Numbered from the stretch's first letter, positions 23,880 to 33,939 are shown. The stretch is DNA of 49,343 bases from [Flexibacter] sp. ATCC 35208 (GCF_001975825.1 NZ_MTKN01000046.1:1-49343), one strand, 5' to 3'. The notes: generated by a model from the sequence alone, not told the origin. Numbers and translations are program-made.

Positions 23880-23895
23880 CACCTACTCAAGTCGT

Positions 23896-24483
23896 ATGGC
23901 AGTGGGACAAAACGATGAAATACAACTTTGGGAACAGTTTTGCAAAGGGGATAAGCGGGCATTCGACAGTGTGTGGGCTTATTGGTTCCCTATATTATTC
24001 AAATACTGTAACAGGTTCACCGGCGACAAGGGCCTGATCAAAGATGTATTACAGGATTTTTTTATTGAGCTATTTACCAGCCGTTCCCGGCGTAATAATG
24101 TACAGCATTTAAAGAGCTATCTCATGATCGCTGTACGTCGTAAACTGCTGCGTGTTATCAGCCAGCAGAAAGCCAGATCCACCGAGGATTTGGGCAACGA
24201 TGAAAGCTATGGCTTTTACCTCGATCTCTCCGCCGATCATCCCATCATTCAACAACAGGAATTGCATAATCGCAAACAGTTGGTACAGCACGTTATTAAT
24301 GGACTGAGCAACCGTCAGCGTGAAGCAATTTATTTGTATTTCTTCGAAAATATCGGTTACGAAAGTATTGCTGAAATCATGTCTATGAAAGAAGTGAAAT
24401 ACGCCAGAACCCTCATCTATAGAGCGCTGGACGAAATGCGTGATACCATCACGAAAAATAAACAACTCACTGAACTGCTGTAA
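23896..24483 (+). CDS. ECF (FecI-like) RNA polymerase sigma factor
   Basis: A 195-residue extracytoplasmic-function sigma factor. Region 2 includes FDSVWAYWFPILFKYCNRFT and IKDVLQDFFIELFTSR; region 4 includes LSNRQREAIYLYFFENIGYE and the helix-turn-helix SIAEIMSMKEVKYARTLIYRAL. The length and layout fit sigma factors paired with FecR anti-sigma factors in Bacteroidota. It is followed, after a repeated leader, by FecR, an STN-carrying SusC and SusD, so it should switch on that operon when the receptor binds substrate. Its 3' end (from about 24442) is the first unit of the intergenic repeat. Confidence 0.93.
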   Translation: MAVGQNDEIQLWEQFCKGDKRAFDSVWAYWFPILFKYCNRFTGDKGLIKDVLQDFFIELFTSRSRRNNVQHLKSYLMIAVRRKLLRVISQQKARSTEDLGNDESYGFYLDLSADHPIIQQQELHNRKQLVQHVINGLSNRQREAIYLYFFENIGYESIAEIMSMKEVKYARTLIYRALDEMRDTITKNKQLTELL

Positions 24484-24867
24484 CCGAAAAAAACATAAAA
24501 TTTACTTAGGGTATTCAAATTACTTCCAGCCTCTTACTGATATCAACTGGTCAGGAATGAGTAGCGATATGTGATCATGGGAAATAACAATTGTAACCGG
24601 AAAAAACTTAAAATTTCCTGAGGGTATTTGAATCACTTTCTCCCTCTTATAAATAGCAATCAGTCATGTATTAGAAGCGAGATGCCATCACAAAAAATGA
24701 TCATAATTTCTTAACGTATCCAGATCACTTTCTATCACTTATTAGTACTAGTCAGTCAGGAATAAGATATAAGATACCATCACAAGAAATAAAACAACTA
24801 TCATCAAAAAAAAAACTTAAAATTTCCTGAGGGTATTCGATTCACTTCCTCCCTCTTACTAATAACA
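24442..24867 (+). promoter_or_regulatory. four diverged repeats with a GGGTATT-N15-CTCTTA block before fecR
   Basis: About four copies of a 95-130 bp unit fill the gap between the sigma and FecR genes. Each begins like the end of the sigma gene (GATACCATCAC then AAATAA-like) and holds a conserved pair of boxes: GGGTATT at 24509, 24622 and 24831, with CTCTTA at 24531, 24644 and 24853. The third copy reads ACGTATC at 24714 and CACTTA at 24736. The spacing is exactly 15 bases in all four. I infer a promoter for the neighbouring ECF sigma factor, since -35/-10-like pairs of fixed spacing are kept while the rest drifts. The last pair ends nine bases before the FecR ATG. No gene is seen here. Confidence 0.6.
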
Positions 24868-25806
24868 ATGGATCAAGAACAATATACAGTAGCGGATCTG
24901 ATGACCAATCCCTCTTTCAGAGCATGGGCCGATCAGTCAGATGAAAAGGCCCGCGCACATTGGGAACAATGGCTCGCCGCCCACCCGGATCGTCATGATG
25001 ATGTGAACACCGCTTTCACCTTACTTTCTTTGTTGAAAGAAAATGAAAACGGACCTTCTCCCGAAGATATGCTTGAAATGCAGGATAGATTCGATACCGC
25101 ACTTGGCCGCCAACGCCGTATGCTGCTATACCGCTGGACAGCCGCCGCTGCATCACTGTTATTGCTTATTACTACAGGTATATTATTCAATAACCGTAGC
25201 ACCACCATTCACACCGGTATCGCTATGACGAAAGAAGTAAACCTGCCGGATGGTTCCAAAGTATTACTAAATGCCAACACTACTTTAAAATACAAAGGGC
25301 ACGAAGTATGGATCGAAGGGGAAGCTTACTTCAGCGGTGAACACCATGACCTGAAAGTACATACCGGTGGCTTGGATGTAGCTGTTCTCGGTACCGCATT
25401 CAACATCTACAATCGTAAACAACAGATTGAAGTATTGCTGGAATCAGGCAAGGTAAATGTAACCGGTGCAGGATGGGCGAAAAACGCAGGTACCCTACAC
25501 CTCACACCCGGTGAAATGATCCACCTCGATGCGACCAACAAAATGATGACCCGCATCAATCCAGAGACCTTCACATCCTGGAAGAACGGCCGTCTGATCT
25601 TTAAAAATACACCACTATATAAAGTTGCCGCCATACTGGAAGAAAATTACGGTTTTCACGTCCGGTGGAAAAGCACCAAATTACAAATGGAACGCTTCTC
25701 CGGCTCATGTCCCTTAGACAATACAGACATTCTCCTGGCAGCTATTCGGTCAGTGTACAATGACCAGTTAATAGTCCAGGCTAATCATACTATTGTATTC
25801 GAATAA
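24868..25806 (+). CDS. FecR-family anti-sigma factor
   Basis: A 312-residue single-span inner-membrane protein. The cytoplasmic N-terminal 85 residues (FRAWADQSDEKARAHWEQWL) bind the sigma factor; one membrane helix lies at about 91-108; the periplasmic FecR domain shows VNLPDGSKVLLNANTTLKY, EGEAYFSGEHHDLKVHTGG, AVLGTAFNIYN and the C-terminal DUF4974 segment with GRLIFKNTPLYKVAAILEENYGF. It should hold the upstream sigma factor inactive until the STN domain of the SusC protein contacts it. The gene sits right after the repeated GGGTATT/CTCTTA blocks and 41 bases before SusC. Confidence 0.93.
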   Translation: MDQEQYTVADLMTNPSFRAWADQSDEKARAHWEQWLAAHPDRHDDVNTAFTLLSLLKENENGPSPEDMLEMQDRFDTALGRQRRMLLYRWTAAAASLLLLITTGILFNNRSTTIHTGIAMTKEVNLPDGSKVLLNANTTLKYKGHEVWIEGEAYFSGEHHDLKVHTGGLDVAVLGTAFNIYNRKQQIEVLLESGKVNVTGAGWAKNAGTLHLTPGEMIHLDATNKMMTRINPETFTSWKNGRLIFKNTPLYKVAAILEENYGFHVRWKSTKLQMERFSGSCPLDNTDILLAAIRSVYNDQLIVQANHTIVFE

Positions 25807-25847
25807 GCTATTATTACTTCGTAAACTAGAAAGCGCAATAATCTTAT

Positions 25848-28800
25848 ATGAAACGCAAATTGAACAGGTACGTTGTCCTGACTGTCCTCCTATTGCTGGA
25901 AGTCTGGCAGGTAAGGGCCCACACTGCTCCGATCGCTTATAACTATGTAAGTGAAAAGGTCTCGCTGATTACAGCACTCCAGAAAATGGAAGACATCTTT
26001 CACGTGAATTTTAATTACAACAGCGCGACCGTCGCTAACAAATTTGTATACCTTGAACAGTTCCCGCAACAGGGGGCTTTCAATGCCAGCAAGGTAGCAC
26101 AAGCCCTCCAACCACTGGGCCTCACTATCGTTGAACTGGGTCATAAAGACTACGCGATCCAGCGTATGACCACCGCTAACGCGATCACCATCTCCGGCAA
26201 TGATCACAATGCCAATAACGATGATCACAAAATCATCAACGGTACCATCACCAACGATAAAGGTGAACCTGTACCCGGTGCTATCATCACCGATCAGGCC
26301 ACCAACAAATCTGTGATCGCTGATGATCAGGGTCGCTATACCATCGAAGTAAATGGTGCGACCACTTTATTGGTGCACGCTGTCGGCTTTACCAAAAAGA
26401 CTGTTAAAGCGGGTACTTCTGCTATGCTGAACATCCAGCTCATGCCGGATGTAAAGGACCTCTCTGCCGTGGTGGTGACTGCATTAGGTATCAAACGTGA
26501 AGAGAAAGCACTGGGTTATTCTATCGCTACTCTCGACGGTTCTAAAGTAAGCACTGTAAAAGATGTGAACATTGTAAACAGCCTCTCCGGCAAAGTTGCA
26601 GGTGTGGACATCCGCTCTGCCAGCTCTGATCCGGGTGGTTCTGTGCTGATCACCATCCGTGGCGCCAGCTCTATCGCTAATAATAACCAGCCTTTGTTCG
26701 TTGTGGATGGGGTACCTGTCGCTTCGGCTAACAGAAGCCCAACCGTTCCTGTAGGCCAGGTGACTGTTGACTACGGTAGCCCTATCTCCGATGTAAGTCC
26801 GGACGATATCGCCACCGTTACCGTGCTCAAAGGCGCCAGTGCTGCGGCTTTGTACGGTAGCCGTGCTGCTAACGGCGTGATCCTCATTACTACCAAAAGC
26901 GGTAATGGTAAAAACAAAAAAGGACTGAACGTAAGCGCAAACTTCAGCGCGATCTATGACAAAGCCTGGCAGTTCCCTGACTTCCAGAGTGAATATGGTG
27001 CAGGTGATGCCACGGGTTCTGTAGATCCATCCAATACCTTGTCTACTGCTTCATGGGGTCCTAAACTCAACACCGGCGCCAAATATATTCAATGGAACAG
27101 CCCTACCGATGCCAACGGCGACAAGGTAGCGACCGACTGGATCGCTTATCCTAACAGGGTGAAAGATTTCTATGAAACTGGTTCTACCTATACCAGCAAC
27201 GTAGCCATCACTGGTAGCAACTTCCGCCTCTCTTATACAAATTTGCAAAATAAAGGTATCACGCCTAATACAGGTCTGCAGCGCAACAACATCAACCTCG
27301 CCGCAGGGTATGATCTGAATCCTAAAATTAAGGTGACTACCAATATTGCTTATACAAATAATACCAGTAATAACCGTCCTACTTTCAACAGGGGTAGCTC
27401 CAGTTATATCCTGTATACCATGCCGGCGAACATCAACTCCAAACTGCTGAAAAATTACTGGCAGAGTGGTGAAGAAGGCCTGCAACAATGGTCACAGGAT
27501 CAGGGTAGTACAGATAACCCTTACTTCGTAGCTTATCAACTGACCAATGCCTACAATCGTCATCACGTAACAGGCAATGTGCAGTTGACCATGGAACTGG
27601 CTAAGGGCTTAACATTAATGGGTCGTACAGGTCTCGACTGGTATACTGAAACCGACGAAAGCAAGCGTGCAGTAAGTGCTGTGCAGAACCCTTATGGTGC
27701 CTATTATATCGGTGACCTCTTCGGTAGTGAGCAGAATACAGACTTCCTGCTGACCTATAAGAAAAGTCTTCAACACGATTTTGCATTTTTCGTAAGCGTA
27801 GGTGCTAACCGCATGGACCAGCATTCTAACACGCAGTCACAGGCTGCCAGTAAGCTGGTAATGCCGGGTGTATACAACATCTCCAATGCTGCTGCAGGTA
27901 CTGTTACCAACTCTTCTTACAAGGCAACCAAACGCATCAACAGTTTGTATGCAATGGGTGAACTGTCTTACAAGAGTTATGCATTCCTGGATCTGAGTGC
28001 CAGAAATGACTGGTCCAGCGCGCTGCCTACTAATCACAACTCCTACTTTTATCCCTCTGCCTCATTGAGCTTAGTGTTGTCTGATATGTTGAAGATCGAA
28101 CACGGTGCGCTGTCTTATGCCAAATTGAGATTGAACTGGTCTAAGGTAGGTAAGGATACTGATCCTTACAGCCTGTACAACAGCTTTACCTTCAGCTCTC
28201 CTGACTGGGGTGATGTGAAGATGGCGACCTTCAGCACTACACTGAAGAACAACAACCTGAAACCTGAAATCGCTACCTCTTATGAGATTGGTACGGATCT
28301 GAAATTCTTCAACAACAGGTTAGCGGTAGAAGCTACGTGGTATACCACCGATAGCCGTAACCAGATCATTCAGATCCCGACTACCATGGCCAGCGGTTAT
28401 AGCGCACGCATCATCAACGCCGGTGAAATCCGTAACAGAGGCTGGGAAGTAGCTGTACACGGTACGCCGATCTCTGGTAAATTCATCTGGGATATCGGTG
28501 CAAACTTTACCCGCAACAGGAACAAAGTGATCGCACTGGCTGATGGTATTACTTCTTACCTGCAAGGGTCTGCAGAAGGTATGCAGTACCAGGTACGTGA
28601 AGGTCAGTCACTCGGCAATATGTACGGCTTCACCTGGACAACCGTTCCTGATGGTCCTAACAAAGGCAAGGAACTGCTGGACGAAACCGGTCATAGCCAG
28701 TATGCAACTGGCCTCGTGAAGATCGGTAACTACAATCCTGATTTCTCACTGGGTATCACCAACACCTTTACCTACGGTCACTTTACACTGAATACCCTGA

Positions 28801-29321
28801 TCGATTACCGCCAGGGTGGCCAGTTCTTCTCTTATATGTTCATGAACCTGTTGTCTGACGGTCGTACTAAAAATACACTGAAAGGCCGTGATACAGAGCA
28901 TGGTGGTCTGAGCTGGAACGATGGTACAACCGACCGTACAGATGGTATGATCGAAGACGGTTATATCTCAGATGGCAATGGTAACTATGTTAAGAATACC
29001 AACGTTACAGATCCTGAAAGTTTCTACGGTGACTACTATTGGAAGATGCACGCCCGCAATACCTTCAGCGCTACATATGTAAAGCTGCGCGAAGTGAGCC
29101 TGACATACCTGTTCAGCAAAGAGCAGACTGGCAGACTGCCGATCTCTAACCTGAGTGTATCACTGATAGCACGCAACCTGTTTAGCTGGACAGCCGCTGG
29201 TAGCGGATATGATCCTGAAACTGCGATGACGATCAAGAGCGGTAGCATCACCCCTGGTACATCCAGCTGGTCACTGCCATATACACGTTCTTATGGTGTG
29301 AAACTGGGTCTTAATTTTTAA
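25848..29321 (+). CDS. SusC-family TonB-dependent transducer with STN domain
   Basis: A 1157-residue outer-membrane transporter. Signal peptide to about residue 25 (QVRAH); STN domain at about 35-105 (EKVSLITALQKMEDIFHVNF, LTIVELGHKDYAIQ), which reaches the periplasmic FecR; carboxypeptidase-like domain from about 128 (INGTITNDKGEPVPGAIITD); plug with SLSGKVAGVDIRSASSD, VLITIRGASSI, PLFVVDGVPV and ATVTVLKGASAAALYGSRAA; then the barrel, ending LKLGLNF-like (VKLGLNF). The STN plus FecI/FecR layout makes it a transducer: binding of the ligand both imports it and induces the operon. The following genes encode phosphodiesterases and a phosphatase, so the ligand may be a phosphodiester. Confidence 0.95.
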   Translation: MKRKLNRYVVLTVLLLLEVWQVRAHTAPIAYNYVSEKVSLITALQKMEDIFHVNFNYNSATVANKFVYLEQFPQQGAFNASKVAQALQPLGLTIVELGHKDYAIQRMTTANAITISGNDHNANNDDHKIINGTITNDKGEPVPGAIITDQATNKSVIADDQGRYTIEVNGATTLLVHAVGFTKKTVKAGTSAMLNIQLMPDVKDLSAVVVTALGIKREEKALGYSIATLDGSKVSTVKDVNIVNSLSGKVAGVDIRSASSDPGGSVLITIRGASSIANNNQPLFVVDGVPVASANRSPTVPVGQVTVDYGSPISDVSPDDIATVTVLKGASAAALYGSRAANGVILITTKSGNGKNKKGLNVSANFSAIYDKAWQFPDFQSEYGAGDATGSVDPSNTLSTASWGPKLNTGAKYIQWNSPTDANGDKVATDWIAYPNRVKDFYETGSTYTSNVAITGSNFRLSYTNLQNKGITPNTGLQRNNINLAAGYDLNPKIKVTTNIAYTNNTSNNRPTFNRGSSSYILYTMPANINSKLLKNYWQSGEEGLQQWSQDQGSTDNPYFVAYQLTNAYNRHHVTGNVQLTMELAKGLTLMGRTGLDWYTETDESKRAVSAVQNPYGAYYIGDLFGSEQNTDFLLTYKKSLQHDFAFFVSVGANRMDQHSNTQSQAASKLVMPGVYNISNAAAGTVTNSSYKATKRINSLYAMGELSYKSYAFLDLSARNDWSSALPTNHNSYFYPSASLSLVLSDMLKIEHGALSYAKLRLNWSKVGKDTDPYSLYNSFTFSSPDWGDVKMATFSTTLKNNNLKPEIATSYEIGTDLKFFNNRLAVEATWYTTDSRNQIIQIPTTMASGYSARIINAGEIRNRGWEVAVHGTPISGKFIWDIGANFTRNRNKVIALADGITSYLQGSAEGMQYQVREGQSLGNMYGFTWTTVPDGPNKGKELLDETGHSQYATGLVKIGNYNPDFSLGITNTFTYGHFTLNTLIDYRQGGQFFSYMFMNLLSDGRTKNTLKGRDTEHGGLSWNDGTTDRTDGMIEDGYISDGNGNYVKNTNVTDPESFYGDYYWKMHARNTFSATYVKLREVSLTYLFSKEQTGRLPISNLSVSLIARNLFSWTAAGSGYDPETAMTIKSGSITPGTSSWSLPYTRSYGVKLGLNF

Positions 29322-29339
29322 TATTCATACGACAACTAT

Positions 29340-30797
29340 ATGAAAAAGATATATGCCATTGGAGTGCTGTTCCTGTTAAGTGCATGTACAAAGAACTTTG
29401 AGGAAATCAACACAGATCCAAATACGGCGACAACTGTGAATCCGCAATACCTGCTTTCAACGGCACTGGTAAAGACGGCATATCCCTATCAGAGCGAGGC
29501 ATTTCTCGACCAGCCTGCAGAAGCAGGCCGTTACATCACCAAAGTACGTAACGAAGGTGATGACCTGTTTGGCTGGTCTGGCAATAGCTGGGACGGGTAT
29601 TACGGTGCGCTGACATACAACAAAACCTTCCATGATCTGGCAGCCGGCAATGATATGTTGCAATACACAGCCGTGTCAGACATCATCAGGGTTTTCAACT
29701 TCGCTTATATTACAGACCTATATGGAGACATACCTTATAGTGAGGCCTTACTATCTAAAGACAGTAGTATAGTACATCCCAAATACGATCAGCAGGAGGA
29801 TATCTATCCTTCGCTGCTGGCCACACTTACCGCTGCAAATGATACGCTGGCGGCGACAACGCTGAGCATCGATGCAGACTACGATATCCTGTATGGCGGT
29901 GTTGCACTGAACTGGCGCAAATTTGCAAATGCACTTCACCTGCGTTTACTGCTGCGTATGTCGAACAAGTCAGCAAGTGCATATACTGAAATGCAGAATA
30001 TAGTAGACAATCCTTCCAAATATCCTTTGTTCGACAGCAATAGCGACGATGCCGCACTGAGATATTTAGGTGTCAATGCATCTGATGCATGGCCGGGTGG
30101 TAACCTGAACAGCAAGACGACTGAGATCGATAAATACAAACCTAGTAAGGAGATCGTAGATACACTGCTGCGTCTGAATGATCCAAGGCTACCGATCTGG
30201 GTAGCGCCTGTATCAAGTACAACAGGGTATACAGTAGATTCAAACCTGTATGTAGGTGTACCAAATGCGATTTCTTCTCCTTATGATTATAATGGTGGTG
30301 AGACGCATATTTCCAAGATGGCAGCTATCTTCTACGCTAACCAGGATGATTTGCTGAATGCAAGTATGATGACCTATGCAGAGCAATGTTTTATACTGGC
30401 GGAAGTAGTACAGAGTGGCAAAGTAACGGTGAGTGGTGAAACAGCTTCTTCTTTATATAATAAAGGTATCAGCGCATCGCTGGATGCATACGGGGTATCT
30501 GCTACTGATAAGGCAACTTACCTGGCACAGGCCTCTGTACAATACAATGGTACATTGGTACAGCTGATCACACAGAAGTGGATTGCGAATTTCCTGAAAG
30601 GACCAGAGGGTTGGTTCGATCATAGAAGAACAGGGTATCCCGTATTTGTGACCGGACCACTGGCTGCTATATCTGAGATCCCTTCCCGGTATAAGTATCC
30701 TACTACAGAGCAGTCTTATAACCTGGATCAGTATAATGCTGCGGTAGCAAGACAGGGTGCGGATGTACTGACAACGAAGATGTGGTATTTAAAATGA
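29340..30797 (+). CDS. SusD/RagB-like lipoprotein of the phosphodiesterase locus
   Basis: A 485-residue surface lipoprotein: signal peptide with FLLSAC, lipidated Cys at residue 16. SusD-like marks are EEINTDPNTAT near the start, ITDLYGDIPYSEALLSKDSS, YDQQEDIYPSLLATL, WRKFANALHLRLLLRMSN, and the C-terminal WIANFLKGPEGWFDHRRTGYP with SRYKYPTTEQSYN. This is the SusD-like subgroup common in Chitinophaga. It follows SusC by 18 bases and is 13 bases before the first GDPD gene, so it belongs to the same operon. It should bind the substrate at the surface and close the SusC pore. Confidence 0.93.
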   Translation: MKKIYAIGVLFLLSACTKNFEEINTDPNTATTVNPQYLLSTALVKTAYPYQSEAFLDQPAEAGRYITKVRNEGDDLFGWSGNSWDGYYGALTYNKTFHDLAAGNDMLQYTAVSDIIRVFNFAYITDLYGDIPYSEALLSKDSSIVHPKYDQQEDIYPSLLATLTAANDTLAATTLSIDADYDILYGGVALNWRKFANALHLRLLLRMSNKSASAYTEMQNIVDNPSKYPLFDSNSDDAALRYLGVNASDAWPGGNLNSKTTEIDKYKPSKEIVDTLLRLNDPRLPIWVAPVSSTTGYTVDSNLYVGVPNAISSPYDYNGGETHISKMAAIFYANQDDLLNASMMTYAEQCFILAEVVQSGKVTVSGETASSLYNKGISASLDAYGVSATDKATYLAQASVQYNGTLVQLITQKWIANFLKGPEGWFDHRRTGYPVFVTGPLAAISEIPSRYKYPTTEQSYNLDQYNAAVARQGADVLTTKMWYLK

Positions 30798-30810
30798 TAA
30801 ATAATTAGCT

Positions 30811-31494
30811 ATGCAATTTTTTTCAATACTATTGATTGCATTGCTGCCTGTCGTAAAGCATAAACATGTAGTGATCGCCCATAGAGGCGATCACACTGTT
30901 TTACCGGAGAACACACTGGCAGCATATACACGTGCAATAGAAGATGGAGTGGATTATGTAGAGGTAGATTTGAGGACGTTCAAGGATGGGAGATTATATA
31001 TTAGTCATGGGGAGCTGTCTGCGCTATCTGACAAAGTGCCTTCCTTTGAACAGGTATTGAGTCTTTGTAAGAAAAAGGTAAACATCTACCTTGACTTTAA
31101 AGATGCCGATCCGGCTATAGTATATCCATTGATTAAGAAAGCGGGTATGCAAAAGCACATCGTTGTATTCTGCAATACATTTGAGCAATTGAAGGATTGG
31201 CACAAAGTGGCGCCAGATATGCCACTGATGACGAGTGTGCCTGATGAAGTGAAGGATCTGAATGCGTTTTTTGACGAATACCCGGTGTCAGCGATCGATG
31301 GCAGCATTGGACAATATACCCCTGAAATGCTGGCAGTTTGCAAAAAACGGAATGTAGCCATATGGCTGGATGTGCAGGCAAAGGATGAAGATCCTCTTCG
31401 CTGGCAAAAGGCGTTGGATACACCTGTACAGGGTTTACAAACCGATCACCCGGGGGCATTGATCAATTACCTTAAACAAAATGGGGACAGATAA
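30811..31494 (+). CDS. glycerophosphodiester phosphodiesterase (GDPD), first copy
   Basis: A 227-residue exported TIM-barrel enzyme that splits glycerophosphodiesters into glycerol-3-phosphate and an alcohol. Motifs: IAHRGDHTVLPENT with catalytic His and metal-binding Glu, DYVEVDLRTFKDG, LYISHGELSA where the second catalytic His follows the pattern of the family, and LDFKDADP. The N-terminus (FFSILLIALLPVV) is a short signal or anchor. The family block HD that usually follows the second His is SHGEL here, a small change. It is 13 bases after SusD and overlaps the next GDPD gene by one base. A smaller paralogue of its neighbour. Confidence 0.88.
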   Translation: MQFFSILLIALLPVVKHKHVVIAHRGDHTVLPENTLAAYTRAIEDGVDYVEVDLRTFKDGRLYISHGELSALSDKVPSFEQVLSLCKKKVNIYLDFKDADPAIVYPLIKKAGMQKHIVVFCNTFEQLKDWHKVAPDMPLMTSVPDEVKDLNAFFDEYPVSAIDGSIGQYTPEMLAVCKKRNVAIWLDVQAKDEDPLRWQKALDTPVQGLQTDHPGALINYLKQNGDR

Positions 31495-32306
31495 TGAATA
31501 AGCTATTATTTTTACTGCTGTTTATGGCGCCTGTAGATAATATTATAAAGGATTTCTATCACCACCATGAATATGTATTGGTCGCGGCCCATCGTGCCGA
31601 TCATGAGGAGTATCCTGAAAATTCTCTGCCGGCTATCCAGCGAGCGATAGATAAAGGTATTGACATTATTGAATTAGATGTTCGGGAAACAAAGGATGGG
31701 GTACTTGTGTTAATGCACGATAAGAGTATTGAGAAAAAGACGGATGGACATGGAAATGTAACCGATCTTACTTTTTCTGAATTACAGGGTGTACATTTAG
31801 AAAGAGAGGGCGTCATTACCTCAGAACGAATTCCTTCTTTTCAGAATGCGTTGGAAATGGCGAGAGGAAAGATCATGATCGATATCGATTTTAAAGCAGA
31901 TACACGTAGTGCGATGGTATCGACCTGTAAATTGGTACGCGACATGGGAATGGAAAAACAGGTGTTGTTTTTTGTATATGATTATAAAGATGCGGATCTT
32001 GTAAGAGCAATAGATCCGAATATACCGGTGATGCCAAGGGTGCATAATGCGGAAGAGACTATGGCGGTGGTAAAACAGGGACGTTATGCTATCCTGCATG
32101 GAGATGATGATTTTTATACGGATAGTTTAATGCAGGTCGTGCGGAAAGCGAATATGAGAGTGTGGATGAATGCACTGGGGGATTATGATGATTTAGGGGA
32201 GAAGGGGTTTGATTCGCTGTTGCAGAAGAAGCAGGTGAATGTGATTCAGACGGATAGGCCGGAGGAGTTGCTGGGGTATTTACGGAGGAAGGGATTGCAT
32301 AGATAA
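31494..32306 (+). CDS. glycerophosphodiester phosphodiesterase (GDPD), second copy
   Basis: A 270-residue GDPD. Motifs: VAAHRADHEEYPENSL, DIIELDVRETKDGVLVLMHDKSI and IDIDFKADTR, with the catalytic His pair in AHRAD and LMHD and the metal ligands Glu and Asp in PENS and ELDVRET. The N-terminus (MNKLLFLLLFMAPVDN) is a short signal peptide. Its start shares one base with the previous stop (TAATG), so the two are coupled. Two adjacent GDPDs with different sizes suggest either different substrates or a recent duplication that has diverged. Confidence 0.9.
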   Translation: MNKLLFLLLFMAPVDNIIKDFYHHHEYVLVAAHRADHEEYPENSLPAIQRAIDKGIDIIELDVRETKDGVLVLMHDKSIEKKTDGHGNVTDLTFSELQGVHLEREGVITSERIPSFQNALEMARGKIMIDIDFKADTRSAMVSTCKLVRDMGMEKQVLFFVYDYKDADLVRAIDPNIPVMPRVHNAEETMAVVKQGRYAILHGDDDFYTDSLMQVVRKANMRVWMNALGDYDDLGEKGFDSLLQKKQVNVIQTDRPEELLGYLRRKGLHR

Positions 32307-32352
32307 AAATAACGTAAAGATCATATAGTAATTACTAGAATTAAACAGAATT

Positions 32353-33939
32353 ATGATTACCTCGCAGAAAAAAATGCAAATGAAGGGATGGCTGTTGCTT
32401 TGTTTATTATTTGGTGCGTTTTTAAATGTGCGTGCCCAGATCAGTGATGGAGATGAAGACCCGATTACAGTGATCCGTGGCCCCTACTTACAGGTAGGAT
32501 CCCCCACCGCTATGACGATCCGCTGGCGTACAAATGTAGCCACACGTAGCCGTGTGCGCTTTGGTACGACAGTGAACAAATGGGATCTCTTAAAAGACGA
32601 TTCTACAATTACGACAGAACACATCGTGCGTATTTCAGGTTTACAACCTCATACCCGTTACTATTATACAGTAGGTACATTTGCCGATACATTGCAGGGC
32701 GATGCGAACAACTACTTCTACACCCTGCCGGCTGTGGGTAGCAAAGACCTGATCAGGATCGGTGCATTTGGAGATTGTGGCAATAACTCCGCCAACCAGC
32801 GTAATGTAAAACAATCCGTACTCAATTACCTGGGTAATAACTATATGGATGCGTGGATACTCTTAGGTGATAATGCATATGGCAGTGGTACCGACCAGGA
32901 GTTTCAGACAAAGTTTTTTAATGTATATAAAGATGATCTGTTAAAACAGCATCCCTTGTATCCTACACCGGGTAACCATGATTACAATGACCATGATTTT
33001 CCCGGTGCGGTAGAAGTAGCGATGCGTACGCACAAGACCGCGTATTATCAGAACTTCTCTATGCCGACAGAAGCAGAAGATGGTGGTGTACCTTCTCACA
33101 CACAGGCGTTCTTCTCATTTGATATCGGAAATGTACACTTTATTTCATTGGATAGCTATGGTAAGGAAGCAGATCAATATCGTCTGTACGATACACTGGG
33201 TCCGCAGGTACAATGGGTAAAGCGTGACCTGGAAGCGAATAAGAATAGACAGTGGGTGATTGCTTACTGGCACCACCCTCCTTATACGATGGGATCTCAC
33301 AACTCTGATGAAGCAGATGAGCTGATCAGTATCCGTGAAAACTTTATCCGTATACTTGAGCGGAATGGTGTAGACCTCATCCTTTGCGGACATAGCCATG
33401 ATTACGAGCGTTCCCGCCTCATGAAAGGACATTATGGAATGATGGATTCATTTGATCCTGCGGTACATAACCTGAGTCATTCTTCAGGGCTGTATGATGG
33501 TAGTGAGAATAGCTGTCCTTATGTAAAAGATTCACTGAATGCAGGAACGGTGTATGTGGTGAGTGGTTCAGCAGGTAAACTGGGTGGCAGACAAAAGACC
33601 TATCCACACAAGGCGATGCAGTATGCGAATGATACGAATGGTGGGGCATCCTTGTTAGAAATTGAAAACAATCGGCTGGATCTGAAATGGATTTGTGCAG
33701 ACGGCGTGATCCGTGATCATTTCACGATGATGAAAGAAGTGAATAAGCACAATGAGATCAAAGCCAAAGCGGGACAGTCATTGACACTGACGGCTTCATT
33801 TGTGGGTAATTATAAGTGGAGTGAGAAGGGGCAGGAGACTAAGTCAATAACGATCAAGGTGGCAAAAGGAACGAACACTTATACTGTAGAAGATAAGGAA
33901 GGTTGTGTAAAAGATACCTTTACAATTACAGCGCGATGA
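32353..33939 (+). CDS. purple-acid-phosphatase-like metallophosphoesterase
   Basis: A 528-residue secreted enzyme: signal peptide (LLCLLFGAFLNVRAQ); fibronectin-type N-terminal domain of purple acid phosphatases (VIRGPYLQVGSPTAMTIRW, VRISGLQPHTRYYYTVG); metallophosphatase domain with GAFGDCGNN, ILLGDNAYGSG, TPGNHDYN, AYWHHPPY and ILCGHSHDYERS, which supply the di-metal ligands and catalytic His. The C-terminus holds a small Ig/PKD-like tail (KAGQSLTLTASFVG). It would release phosphate from monoesters made by the two GDPDs upstream. It is 46 bases after the second GDPD gene and overlaps the next start by four bases (ATGA). Confidence 0.93.
   Translation: MITSQKKMQMKGWLLLCLLFGAFLNVRAQISDGDEDPITVIRGPYLQVGSPTAMTIRWRTNVATRSRVRFGTTVNKWDLLKDDSTITTEHIVRISGLQPHTRYYYTVGTFADTLQGDANNYFYTLPAVGSKDLIRIGAFGDCGNNSANQRNVKQSVLNYLGNNYMDAWILLGDNAYGSGTDQEFQTKFFNVYKDDLLKQHPLYPTPGNHDYNDHDFPGAVEVAMRTHKTAYYQNFSMPTEAEDGGVPSHTQAFFSFDIGNVHFISLDSYGKEADQYRLYDTLGPQVQWVKRDLEANKNRQWVIAYWHHPPYTMGSHNSDEADELISIRENFIRILERNGVDLILCGHSHDYERSRLMKGHYGMMDSFDPAVHNLSHSSGLYDGSENSCPYVKDSLNAGTVYVVSGSAGKLGGRQKTYPHKAMQYANDTNGGASLLEIENNRLDLKWICADGVIRDHFTMMKEVNKHNEIKAKAGQSLTLTASFVGNYKWSEKGQETKSITIKVAKGTNTYTVEDKEGCVKDTFTITAR

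Noticed and set aside
33903..33935. Start of the peroxidase at 33903
   Set aside because: The extra 11 residues come from the tail of the phosphatase gene in another frame; the signal peptide begins at 33936.
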